Origin: Microbispora sp. H11081
GTDB taxonomy: Bacteria; Actinomycetota; Actinomycetes; Streptosporangiales; Streptosporangiaceae
NCBI RefSeq assembly: GCF_012999535.1
Contig: NZ_JABBWV010000019.1
Coordinates: 1 to 64,000 of the forward strand
Direction of reading: 5' to 3'
DNA length: 64,000 nt
In this document: positions 26,832 to 35,172 of the stretch, one piece after another
How positions within the stretch are numbered: the stretch's first letter is position 1
Layout of the letters: every line of letters starts with the position of its first letter
Position numbers and translations under genes: made by a program
Notes under the pieces: model-generated
The model's input: only the letters and a program-made list of their open reading frames with translations
Told to the model about the DNA's origin: nothing
Databases searched by the model: none

Positions 26832-28064
26832 ATGAGCATCACCGTACGTCCCATCGGGGAAGCGGAGTGGCCGGATTTCGTGGCGGTCGCCTACGAGGCC
26901 TTCAGCTCCACCTACCCGCTGGAGATCACCGACCGCTGGCGCGAGATCATGGAGTTCGACCGCCTCGTGGCGGCCTTCGACGACGACCTGGCGGTCGGCT
27001 GCGCCGGCACGCTGTCCTTCCATATGACGGTCCCGGGCGGGCCGATCCCCGTGGCCGGGGTCACGGCGGTCGGCGTGCTCTCCTCGCACCGCCGTCGGGG
27101 CGTGCTGACCGCGTTGATGACCCACCAGTTGCACGGCCTGCACCACCGCGGGGGCGAGGCCGTCGCCGCGCTCTACGCCAGCGAGGCCGGCATCTACGGC
27201 CGCTTCGGGTACGGCAGGGCCTCCGACGCCCTGTCCTTCCGCATCCCCACCCACGCGGCGTTCACCCGCGCGGCTCCCGCCGACGCCACGCTGCGGCTCC
27301 GGCTGGCCCGGCCCGCCGACGCGCTCGCCGCCCTGCGCCGGGTCTACGACGCCGTACAGCCCGGCAGGCCCGGCCTGTACGGGCGGTCGGAGGCGTTCTG
27401 GCGGGCCGAGATCCTCCCGGACACCGACTACGACCAGGGCGGGATGGGCCCGCTGCGCTGCCTGATCGCGGAGGACGCGGCGGGGCCCCGCGGCTACGCG
27501 CTGTTCCGGGCGAAGTCCGGCTGGAACGAGCACGGCGTGGCCGACGGCGAGGTCCGGCTCATGGAGTTGCACGCCTGCGACCCCGCGGCGTACGCGCTGG
27601 TCTGGCGGGGCGTGCTCGACCGGGACCTGTGCGCGGTCGTCCACGCCGGGCGGCGGCCGTCCGACGACGCGATCGTGCACCTGCTGGCCGAGCCCCGTCA
27701 GGCGAGCGCGGTCTGGATCGACGACCTGTGGGTCCGTCTCGTGGACGTGGACAGGGCTCTGGCCGCCCGCGCCTACGCCGCCCCCGCCGACCTGGTCGTC
27801 GAGGTGGAGGACGAGGTCTGCCCGTGGAACGCCGGACGTTGGCGGCTGAAGACGGCCGGTGGTGCGGAGTCGTGTGAGCGGAGCGAGGCGCCCGCCGACC
27901 TCACGATGCCGGTCGGCGTGCTGGGCGCGGCGTACCTCGGCGGGCGGCCGCTGAGCGCCGCGGCGGAGGCCGGGCTGGTGCGGGAGCACCGCGCGGGCGC
28001 GCTGCGGGAACTGTCGGCCGCGATGTCGTGGGACCCGGCGCCGTGGGGCTGCCGGGTGTTCTGA
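26832..28064 (+). CDS. Eis-family GNAT N-acetyltransferase
   Basis: A 410-residue protein with the Eis layout: an N-terminal GNAT domain with acetyl-CoA loop VGVLSSHRRRGVLTALM and ASEAGIYGRFGYG, a second degenerate GNAT region, and an SCP2-like C-terminal domain ending in RVF with the terminal carboxylate. Eis enzymes acetylate amines, including aminoglycosides, at several positions. The ATG at 26832 has no Shine-Dalgarno sequence but TACGGT (26820-26825) lies 6 nt upstream, so it is probably leaderless. Confidence 0.9.
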   Translation: MSITVRPIGEAEWPDFVAVAYEAFSSTYPLEITDRWREIMEFDRLVAAFDDDLAVGCAGTLSFHMTVPGGPIPVAGVTAVGVLSSHRRRGVLTALMTHQLHGLHHRGGEAVAALYASEAGIYGRFGYGRASDALSFRIPTHAAFTRAAPADATLRLRLARPADALAALRRVYDAVQPGRPGLYGRSEAFWRAEILPDTDYDQGGMGPLRCLIAEDAAGPRGYALFRAKSGWNEHGVADGEVRLMELHACDPAAYALVWRGVLDRDLCAVVHAGRRPSDDAIVHLLAEPRQASAVWIDDLWVRLVDVDRALAARAYAAPADLVVEVEDEVCPWNAGRWRLKTAGGAESCERSEAPADLTMPVGVLGAAYLGGRPLSAAAEAGLVREHRAGALRELSAAMSWDPAPWGCRVF

Positions 28065-28114
28065 GCCGCGCGGGGCAGCGCGGAGATCGGTGATCGGCGC
28101 GTAGGCTTCAGGAC

Positions 28115-28321
28115 ATGGCACTGCAGAGTTTGCAGATCACCGCGGTCACGGCCATGCGGTCCCGCGACGTGTCCCGTCCGACGTCCGAACAGCAGGAGGC
28201 AGCCGACCAGCGGCCCCTGCGGGACGAGACGCCCCGGCGGGAGCCCCGCCGGGGCCGGGACAGGGACTTTCGCACGCAGGGTCAGGCGGGCAACGGCGGC
28301 AGTTCGCCGGTGGTCTCGTAG
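28115..28321 (+). CDS. Possible small protein, 68 residues
   Basis: An open frame that begins MALQSLQITAVTAMRSRDVS and turns into a charged Arg/Asp/Gln-rich tail. TAGGCT (28102-28107) lies 7 nt before the ATG, matching the leaderless promoter pattern seen elsewhere in the window. The 3' end overlaps the end of rpiB by 40 bp on the other strand, and no family is recognised. It may be real but unproven. Confidence 0.4.
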   Translation: MALQSLQITAVTAMRSRDVSRPTSEQQEAADQRPLRDETPRREPRRGRDRDFRTQGQAGNGGSSPVVS

Positions 28322-28752
28322 TCGGCGAGCTGGCGGATCCGCCGGGCGTGCCGCTCCGCCCCCGAGAACGGCGTCGCCAGGAAGAGCCCGACGAACCGGA
28401 CGGCCTCCTCCGGCGTGTGCTGCCGGGCTCCGAGGCTGATCACGTTGGCGTCGTTGTGCTCGCGGGCCAGCTTCGCCGTGTCCTCGTTCCAGGCGAGGGC
28501 GGCGCGCACCCCCCGCACCTTGTTGGCGGCGATCTGCTCGCCGTTCCCGGAGCCGCCGATCACCACCCCGAGGCTGTCCGCGTCGCCGGCCACGCCCTGC
28601 GCGGCGCGTAGCACGAACGGCGGGTAGTCGTCCTCCGCGTCGTAGACGTGGGGGCCGCAGTCCTCCACCTCGTGGCCCTGCTCCTTCAGCCAGGAGACCA
28701 GGTGATTCTTCAGCTCGTAGCCGGCATGGTCGGCACCGATGTAGACACGCAC
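28282..28752 (-). CDS. rpiB: Ribose-5-phosphate isomerase B
   Basis: A 156-residue RpiB/LacAB sugar-phosphate isomerase. The motifs VYIGADHAGYELK and GGSGNGEQIAANKVRG (phosphate loop) and the active-site region ALAWNEDTAKLAREHNDANV are present. It interconverts ribose-5-phosphate and ribulose-5-phosphate in the pentose phosphate pathway. The Ser in GGSGNG replaces the Cys base of Escherichia coli RpiB, as is usual in actinobacteria. The start is GTG at 28752. Confidence 0.94.
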   Translation of the reverse strand: MRVYIGADHAGYELKNHLVSWLKEQGHEVEDCGPHVYDAEDDYPPFVLRAAQGVAGDADSLGVVIGGSGNGEQIAANKVRGVRAALAWNEDTAKLAREHNDANVISLGARQHTPEEAVRFVGLFLATPFSGAERHARRIRQLADYETTGELPPLPA

Positions 28753-28859
28753 AGCACAAGTTTCCCAGACGGCCTCTGGCGGACGGGACCCCGGGCTCCA
28801 CTAAAGTAACGACCGAACAGGCCTGCGTCCCTTACATCATTCCGGCTGACAGGAGTGTC

Positions 28860-29348
28860 ATGCACGAGCTTCGTTACGTCGGCGACCCGGTCCTCCGTAC
28901 CCCGGCGGAACCGGTGACGGACTTCGACCGCGAGCTGCGCCGCCTGGTCGAGGAGATGTTCGCGATCATGTATCAGTCCGACGGCGTCGGGCTGGCCGGA
29001 CCGCAGATCGGCGTGGGGCGGAGGCTGTTCGTCTACGACATCAGCAACCGCAAGGGCCACATGATCAACCCTGAGCTGACGATCGACGATCCCGAGCCGG
29101 TCGTCGAGGAGGAGGGCTGCCTGTCGGTGCCCGGCAAGGAGACCGGCAAGCCGTTGTACGCCCCGACCGCCCGCGCCGCCGGAGTGACCGTGCGCGGAGT
29201 CGACAAGCTCGGCCGCCCCGTCGCCGTCAAGGCCCGCGGCATGCTCGCCCGGTGCTTCCAGCACGAGTTCGACCACCTGGAGGGCACGTTGTACGTCGAC
29301 CGGCTGGGCAAGGACGAGCGCCGCAGGATCCTGCTGCAGACGCCCTGA
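28860..29348 (+). CDS. def: Peptide deformylase
   Basis: A 162-residue metal enzyme that removes the N-formyl group from nascent proteins. All three motifs are visible: [20 protein letters not shown] with the metal Cys, and QHEFDHLEG with both His and the catalytic Glu. The GP variation in motif 1 (usually AA) is seen in some actinobacterial copies. The ATG at 28860 has AGGAG 4 nt upstream. No fmt gene is adjacent, so it may be one of several paralogues. Confidence 0.95.
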   Translation: MHELRYVGDPVLRTPAEPVTDFDRELRRLVEEMFAIMYQSDGVGLAGPQIGVGRRLFVYDISNRKGHMINPELTIDDPEPVVEEEGCLSVPGKETGKPLYAPTARAAGVTVRGVDKLGRPVAVKARGMLARCFQHEFDHLEGTLYVDRLGKDERRRILLQTP

Positions 29349-29349
29349 C

Positions 29350-30756
29350 TCAGAGCTGGACGGCCTTGACCTCCAGGAACTCCTCCAGACCGAACTCCCC
29401 GAGCTCCCGGCCGATCCCGGAGTGCTTGTAGCCGCCGAACGGCGCCATCGTGTTGAACCTGCCGCCGTTGACCGCGACCTGCCCGGTGCGCAGGCGGCGC
29501 GCGACCGCGAGCGCCCTGTCCTCCGTGCCCGCCCAGACCGCCCCCGACAGCCCGTACGGCGTCCCGTTGGCGATCTCGACGGCCTCGTCCTCCGACGCGA
29601 ACGGGATGATCGACAGCACCGGGCCGAAGATCTCCTCCTGCTCGATGGACATGCCGGGCGAGACCCCCGCGAAGATCGCGGGCTCGACGTAGTAGCCGCG
29701 CTCCATGGGGTTGTCGGTCCCGCCGAGCACGAGGCGGGCGCCCTCCTCCTGGCCGCGGTTGATGTATCTGACGACCCGGTCGCGCTGGGCGGCGGACACC
29801 AGCGGCCCCAGACGCGTGCCCTCGGCGAACGGATCTCCGGGGACGTAGGCGCCGGCCGCCTCGACGGCGATCCCCACGGCGTCGTCGTACTGGTCCCAGT
29901 GGACCAGCATCCGGGTCAGCGCCGAGCAGGTCTGGCCCGAGTTGAGGTAGGCCCCCGCGACCCCGTTCCGCACCGCCTTCTCCAGGTCGGCGTCGGGCAG
30001 GATGACGTTCGCCGACTTGCCGCCGAGCTCGAGCGCCACCCGCTTGACCGTCTCGGCCGCGAGGACCGCGACCCGCCGGCCGGCCCGGGTCGACCCGGTG
30101 AAGGACACCATGTCGACGTCCGGATGGGCGGCGATGGCCTCGCCCACCACCGGCCCGTGCCCGCTGACCATGTTGAACACGCCGGGCGGCAGGCCGATCT
30201 CGTGGAGGATGTCGGCCAGCGCGTACGCGGCGAGCGGCGCGACCTCGCTCGGCTTTAGCACCACCGTGCAGCCGGCGGCCAGCGCCGGGGCCACCTTGCA
30301 CACGACCTGGTGGAGCGGGTAGTTCCAGGGCGTGATCGCCCCCACCACGCCGACCGGCTCGCGCACGATCAGCGAGTTGCCCACCCGGCCGGCGTCGAAC
30401 GCGTACCTCCTGGCGAGGTCGGCGTAGGACGCCAGCACCTCGGCGGGCATCAGCGTCTGCACCTTCAGCGCGAGCGTCAGCGGCGCCCCCAAGTCGGTGG
30501 CGATCGTCGCCGCGATCTCCTGGGCCCGCTCCTTGAGCAGCCCGGCCGCCGCCCCCAGGAACGCGGCGCGTTCCGCCGGCTCCAAGGCCGACCAGGTGGG
30601 GAAGGCGGCACGGGCGGCTGCGACGGCGGACTCGACGTCGGCGGGCGACCCGGCGGGCACCCGGTCCACGACCTGCTCGGTCGCGGGATTGACGACGTCG
30701 ACGGCCTCCCGGGAGGCGGACGGGACCCAGGCTCCGTTGACGTAGAGATGACGCAT
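29350..30756 (-). CDS. NAD(P)-dependent aldehyde dehydrogenase
   Basis: About 468 residues. The cofactor region ([23 protein letters not shown]), the catalytic Glu in LELGGKSA and the catalytic Cys in NSGQTCSAL are intact. Substrate specificity cannot be told from the sequence. The ATG at 30756 (MRHLYVNG) fits the family start, and GAGG lies close before it; ATG at 30765 is an alternative. It is convergent with def and 95 bp downstream of the DsbA-like gene. Confidence 0.93.
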   Translation of the reverse strand: MRHLYVNGAWVPSASREAVDVVNPATEQVVDRVPAGSPADVESAVAAARAAFPTWSALEPAERAAFLGAAAGLLKERAQEIAATIATDLGAPLTLALKVQTLMPAEVLASYADLARRYAFDAGRVGNSLIVREPVGVVGAITPWNYPLHQVVCKVAPALAAGCTVVLKPSEVAPLAAYALADILHEIGLPPGVFNMVSGHGPVVGEAIAAHPDVDMVSFTGSTRAGRRVAVLAAETVKRVALELGGKSANVILPDADLEKAVRNGVAGAYLNSGQTCSALTRMLVHWDQYDDAVGIAVEAAGAYVPGDPFAEGTRLGPLVSAAQRDRVVRYINRGQEEGARLVLGGTDNPMERGYYVEPAIFAGVSPGMSIEQEEIFGPVLSIIPFASEDEAVEIANGTPYGLSGAVWAGTEDRALAVARRLRTGQVAVNGGRFNTMAPFGGYKHSGIGRELGEFGLEEFLEVKAVQL

Positions 30757-30850
30757 GTACCTCATCCTTGCGCCTGTCCTGTCAGATGGCGAGCCCTCGG
30801 GCCGAAACCTTTCCGACGGGTTCAAGCGCCTGTGAAGGAGCCCGTAACAC

Positions 30851-31459
30851 TCAGGTGAAGATGGGGTCGCGGGTCCTGGACCGCTTCAGCTCGAAGAACC
30901 CGTCGGTGCCGGCGACGAGCAGGACGCCGTCCCACAGCTTGGCTGCGGCCTCGCCCCTGGGAATCGGCGAGACGACGGGGCCGAAGAACGCCGTGCCCTC
31001 GACGGCGATGACCGGCGTGCCGACCTCCTGGCCGACCAGGTCGATGCCCTCGCCGTGCGAGCGGCGGATCGCCTCGTCGAACTCGTCCGAGTCGTGGGCG
31101 GCGACCAGCGCCGGGTCGAGCCCGGCGGCGGTGAGCGCCTCGGCGAGCGTGGCCCGGTCGCGCTCACGCCCCTCGTCGTGGAACCGCCTGCCGATCTCGG
31201 TGTAGAGCTCCCCGAGGACCTCCTCGCCGTACTTGTCCGACGCGGCGGCGAGCACCCGTACGGCGCCGAGCGTCTCCTTGACCCGCTCGGCGTACTCGGC
31301 GGGGATGTCCTTGTCCTCGTTGAGCACCGCCAGGCTCATGATGTGCCAGCGCACGTCGACGGGCCGGAGCGCCGCCACCTCGTGGATCCACCTGGAGGTG
31401 ATCCACGCCCAGGGGCAGGCGGGGTCGAACCAGAAATCGACAAGCTTTCGGTCAGACAC
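30851..31459 (-). CDS. DsbA-family protein, Rv2466c-like (mycothiol-dependent)
   Basis: A 202-residue thioredoxin-fold protein with a helical insert. The active site is FDPACPWAW: the first Cys is kept but the second Cys of a CxxC is replaced by Ala. From memory, the mycobacterial nitroreductase Rv2466c has CPWC. A one-Cys site would favour a mycothiol-dependent monothiol mechanism. GTPVIAVEG near residue 155 supplies the cis-Pro loop. The GTG at 31459 has AGAGGG 7 nt upstream. A 19-bp palindrome lies in its promoter gap. Confidence 0.85.
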   Translation of the reverse strand: MSDRKLVDFWFDPACPWAWITSRWIHEVAALRPVDVRWHIMSLAVLNEDKDIPAEYAERVKETLGAVRVLAAASDKYGEEVLGELYTEIGRRFHDEGRERDRATLAEALTAAGLDPALVAAHDSDEFDEAIRRSHGEGIDLVGQEVGTPVIAVEGTAFFGPVVSPIPRGEAAAKLWDGVLLVAGTDGFFELKRSRTRDPIFT

Positions 31460-31516
31460 TGTGACACCCTCTCGAACAGACTATGGTTCCCTCGGTCGTC
31501 AACCTGGGAAGTAAAT

Positions 31517-31535
31517 CTCCTATTCCAGATAGGAG
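31517..31535. promoter_or_regulatory. 19-bp palindromic operator candidate
   Basis: Arms CTCCTAT (31517-31523) and ATAGGAG (31529-31535) flank a 5-nt centre, in the gap between the divergent DsbA-like gene and pepN. The symmetry and size fit a dimeric regulator; the regulator is not identified. Confidence 0.5.
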
Positions 31536-31641
31536 TGATCTTGAATTCGACCCGTCACCGGGGCGTGGCAGGATTCAGGCATCCCTGACGCGACGGGGCG
31601 GCGGGGTTCCGGGGGTTCGATCATGTGATTGAGGAGCGGGT

Positions 31642-34206
31642 GTGGCAGGGAATCTGACACGGGACGAGGCCAGGGAGCGCGCTCGGCTGCTCTCTGTCCA
31701 GTCCTACCAGGTCGAGCTCGACCTGACGGAGGGCGAGGACCGGTTCGAGAGCATCACCACGGTGCACTTCACCTCGGACCGCGAGGGGGCGGACACCTTC
31801 ATCGACCTGCACGGCGCGCACGTGCGGAAGGTCGTACTCAACGGCAGGGAGGTGGACGTAAGCACCTACGACGCCGAGAAGGGCCGCATCCCGCTGACCG
31901 GGCTGGCCGGGCACAACGAGCTGCGCGTCGACGCCGACTGCTCCTACATGCGCACCGGTGAGGGCCTGCACCGCTTCGTCGACCCCGTGGACCAGCAGGT
32001 CTACCTGCACAGCCAATTCGAGACGGCCGACGCCCACCGGATGTACGCCTGCTTCGACCAGCCGGACCTCAAGGCGACCTTCGAGCTGACCGTCCTCGCC
32101 CCCGCCGAATGGGAGGTGGTGTCCAACGCCGCCCCCGACACGGTCGAGCAGCTGGAGGAGCACCGCGGGCGGCACGGCACGCTGCAGGCCGCCAAGCGCT
32201 GGCACTTCCCGCCGACCCCCGTCATGTCGACGTACATCACGGCCCTCATCGCCGGGCCGTACGCCGTCGTGCGGGACGAGCACGACGGCATCCCGCTCGG
32301 CATCTACGTGCGGCGCTCGCTCGCGCAGTACCTCGACCCCGAGAACCTCTTCGAGGTCACCAAGCAGGGCTTCGACTTCTTCCACCGCGTCTTCGGCCTG
32401 CGCTACCCGTTCGGCAAGTACGACCAGCTGTTCGTGCCCGAGTTCAACGCCGGCGCCATGGAGAACGCGGGAGCCGTCACCTTCCTGGAGGACTACGTCT
32501 TCCGCTCGCGCGTGACCGACGCCGTCATCGAGCGCCGCGCCGAGACGATCCTGCACGAGATGGCGCACATGTGGTTCGGCGACCTCGTCACCATGCGCTG
32601 GTGGGACGACCTGTGGCTGAACGAGTCGTTCGCCACCTACATGTCCGTGCTGTGCCAGGCCGAGGCCACCCGCTGGGGCCAGGGCGCGTGGACGACGTTC
32701 GCGAACGTCGAGAAGGCCTGGGCCTACCGGCAGGACCAGCTGCCCTCCACCCACCCCATCGCCGCCGACATCCCGGACATGCAGGCCGTCGAGGTCAACT
32801 TCGACGGCATCACGTACGCAAAGGGCGCCTCGGTGCTCAAGCAGCTCGTCGCGTACGTTGGGCTCGACAACTTCCTCGCCGGGGTCCGCGACTACTTCAA
32901 CGAGCACGCCTGGAAGAACACCACCCTGCAGGACCTGCTGTCGGCGCTGGAGCGCACCTCCGGGCGCGACCTGTCGTCCTGGTCCAAGGAGTGGCTGGAG
33001 ACCTCGGGCGTCAACACGCTGCGGCCGTCGTTCACGACCGACGACGAGGGCCGGTTCCTCAGCTTCGAGGTGCTGCAGGAGGCCAGGCAGGAGCACCCGA
33101 CGCTGCGCTCGCACCGGGTGGCCATCGGCCTGTACTCCCTGCGGGACGGCGTGCTGACCAGGACCAGGCGGGTCGAGCTCGACGTCGTCGGTGCGCGTAC
33201 GGCCGTGCCCGAGCTGGTCGGCGAGGTCCGGCCCGACCTCGTCCTGGTGAACGACGACGACCTCACCTACGCCAAGATCCGGCTCGACGAGCGGTCGCTG
33301 CAGACCCTCGTGAACGGCGGGATCACCGCGTTCACCGAGTCGCTCCCCCGCGCGCTGTGCTGGTCGGCCGCCTGGGACATGACGCGGGACGCCGAGATGG
33401 CCACCCGCGACTACGTCAAGCTGGTCGTCTCCGGCATCGACTCGGTGCGCGACATGACCGTCCTGCAGACCGTGCTGCGCCAGGCCCGCCAGGCCGTACA
33501 GCAGTACGCCGACCCGGCGTGGCGGGGCGCCGGCCTCGCCGAGCTCGCAAGCGCGTTGCGCCGCCTCATCGCGGCGGCGGAGCCGGGCTCGGACCACCAG
33601 CTCGCCTACGTCAACGCGTTCGCCGCGACCGCCACCTCCCCCGAGGACCTGGCTTTCCTCAAGGGCGTCCTCGACGGCACAGAGGTGCCCGAAGGCCTCG
33701 CCGTGGACACCGACCTGCGCTGGACGCTCGTCCACGCGCTCGTGTCCGGCGGCGTGCTCGGCGCCGGGGACATCGACGCGGAGCTGGCGCGGGACGCCAC
33801 CGCGACCGGCGAGCGGTCGGCCGCCACCAGCCGGGCCATGATCCCGACCCCGGAGGCCAAGGCCGAGACCTGGGCGAAGATCGTGGGAGGAGAGCTCAGC
33901 GGCGCGGTGCTGCGCTCCACGCTGCTCGGCTTCTCGGACCCGCACCATCCCGAACTGCTGGAGCCGTACGGCGACCGGTACTTCGCGGAGATCGGGCGGA
34001 TCTGGAGCGAGTGGACCTTCGACATGGCCCAGAACTTCGCCGTCGGCTGCTACCCGGCGCTGCTGATCCGGCCGGAGACCGTGGCCCGCACGCAGGACTA
34101 CATCAGCGCGGAGCAGCCGCCGCACGCGCTGCGGCGTCTGCTGCTCGAAGGCGCCGACGGGGTCAGCCGGGCGCTGCGAGCCCGCGCCCGCGACGCCTCC
34201 GCGTGA
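31642..34206 (+). CDS. pepN: Aminopeptidase N (M1 family)
   Basis: An 854-residue zinc aminopeptidase. The exopeptidase motif GAMEN and the zinc site HEMAHMWFGD with the third ligand Glu in NESFATY are intact; the C-terminal ERAP1-like helical domain is complete. It releases N-terminal amino acids from peptides in the cytoplasm. The GTG at 31642 has GAGGAG 5 nt upstream. The stop codon lies inside the first copy of an intergenic repeat (34203-34223). Confidence 0.95.
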   Translation: MAGNLTRDEARERARLLSVQSYQVELDLTEGEDRFESITTVHFTSDREGADTFIDLHGAHVRKVVLNGREVDVSTYDAEKGRIPLTGLAGHNELRVDADCSYMRTGEGLHRFVDPVDQQVYLHSQFETADAHRMYACFDQPDLKATFELTVLAPAEWEVVSNAAPDTVEQLEEHRGRHGTLQAAKRWHFPPTPVMSTYITALIAGPYAVVRDEHDGIPLGIYVRRSLAQYLDPENLFEVTKQGFDFFHRVFGLRYPFGKYDQLFVPEFNAGAMENAGAVTFLEDYVFRSRVTDAVIERRAETILHEMAHMWFGDLVTMRWWDDLWLNESFATYMSVLCQAEATRWGQGAWTTFANVEKAWAYRQDQLPSTHPIAADIPDMQAVEVNFDGITYAKGASVLKQLVAYVGLDNFLAGVRDYFNEHAWKNTTLQDLLSALERTSGRDLSSWSKEWLETSGVNTLRPSFTTDDEGRFLSFEVLQEARQEHPTLRSHRVAIGLYSLRDGVLTRTRRVELDVVGARTAVPELVGEVRPDLVLVNDDDLTYAKIRLDERSLQTLVNGGITAFTESLPRALCWSAAWDMTRDAEMATRDYVKLVVSGIDSVRDMTVLQTVLRQARQAVQQYADPAWRGAGLAELASALRRLIAAAEPGSDHQLAYVNAFAATATSPEDLAFLKGVLDGTEVPEGLAVDTDLRWTLVHALVSGGVLGAGDIDAELARDATATGERSAATSRAMIPTPEAKAETWAKIVGGELSGAVLRSTLLGFSDPHHPELLEPYGDRYFAEIGRIWSEWTFDMAQNFAVGCYPALLIRPETVARTQDYISAEQPPHALRRLLLEGADGVSRALRARARDASA

Positions 34207-34514
34207 TCTTGTAGTTTGTCGCAGAGGACCCCGTCGAGCTGCCCGTTCACCTTTCGTGATCATGCACAGTTCGGCGGGATAACCTCTCTACCTGCACGAA
34301 TGCAGTCCGTGATCTTGCAGCCGCCTCACTGGGTGCAAGATCACGGACTTTTGTCGTACGGCACGAGCAGCGGGAACGGCCGCGCGATGCCGGCCGCTGC
34401 ATGATCACGCGCGGTTGTACCGCAGGCCGGAGGGTGTGCGTGCGACAAACTGCAAGATCACGGAGGGGTGCCGTGCAGGTGGGAGGCACGCCTGCGACAA
34501 ACTACAAGATCACC
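34203..34514. repeat. Cluster of interspersed repeats (GTGATCTTGYAGTTTGTCGCA family)
   Basis: Copies are at 34203-34223 (plus, including the pepN stop), 34441-34463 and 34493-34514 (both inverted). A partial pair at 34304-34319 and 34334-34349 forms a perfect 16-bp hairpin around GTGATCTTGCA. The GTGATCTTG core recurs five times in about 310 bp, in both orientations. No open frame in the 412-bp gap 34207-34618 looks coding. Short tandem aaagtgggg units follow at about 34520-34539. Confidence 0.75.
34304..34349. terminator. Perfect 16-bp hairpin in the repeat cluster
   Basis: Arms agtccgtgatcttgca and tgcaagatcacggact enclose a 14-nt loop and are followed by tttt on the plus strand, so it can serve as the pepN terminator. 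Confidence 0.65.
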
Positions 34515-34618
34515 ACGGGAAAGTGGGGGGAAAGTGGGGTGCAAGCGGGGGGTGGTCACATGGGGTGCCCGTTTACAGGGTGAACGGTCCGGGACTACCG
34601 TCCGTGCAGGAGGCCTCC

Positions 34619-35170
34619 ATGATCCCCTTGATCGTCGTCCTCGCCGTCGTGGCCGTCCTCGTCGCGACGCTCGTCTCCGTTTACAACCGTCTCGTACGCG
34701 CCCGAAACAACGTCGACAACGCCTGGGCGCAGATCGACGTGCAGCTCAAGCGCCGCTACGACCTCGTTCCCAACCTCGTGGAGACCGTCAAGGGCTACGC
34801 CGCCCATGAGCGGGCCACGCTGGAGGCCGTCGTCGCGGCGCGTTCCCAGGCGATCGGCGCGCACGGCCCGGCCGAGCAGGCGGCCGCGGAGAACATGCTG
34901 TCCGGCGCGCTCAGGAGCCTGTTCGCGGTGGCCGAAGCCCACCCCGACCTGAAGGCGAGCGCCAACTTCGCCGAACTCCAGGAGGAACTGGCCGCCACCG
35001 AGAACCGGATCGCCTACTCCCGGCAGTACTACAACGACGCCGTCCTGACCTACAACAACGCCGTCCAGGCGGTTCCCGCGAACATCGTGGCCGGGATGAC
35101 CGGCTTCACGCCCCGCGAGTACTTCCAGGCGCCCGGCGAGGAGCGCGGCCCCGTCCGGGTCAGGTTCTGA
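34619..35170 (+). CDS. lemA: LemA-family protein
   Basis: A 183-residue protein with one N-terminal membrane helix (IPLIVVLAVVAVLVATLVS) and the LemA helical bundle (YNRLVRARNNVDNAWAQIDV, LKRRYDLVPNLVETVKGY, YNDAVLTYNNAV). LemA proteins face the cell exterior; their role is poorly known. The ATG at 34619 has AGGAGG 5 nt upstream. The DUF2207 gene starts 2 nt after its stop, so the two are translated together. Confidence 0.92.
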   Translation: MIPLIVVLAVVAVLVATLVSVYNRLVRARNNVDNAWAQIDVQLKRRYDLVPNLVETVKGYAAHERATLEAVVAARSQAIGAHGPAEQAAAENMLSGALRSLFAVAEAHPDLKASANFAELQEELAATENRIAYSRQYYNDAVLTYNNAVQAVPANIVAGMTGFTPREYFQAPGEERGPVRVRF

Positions 35171-35172
35171 CC

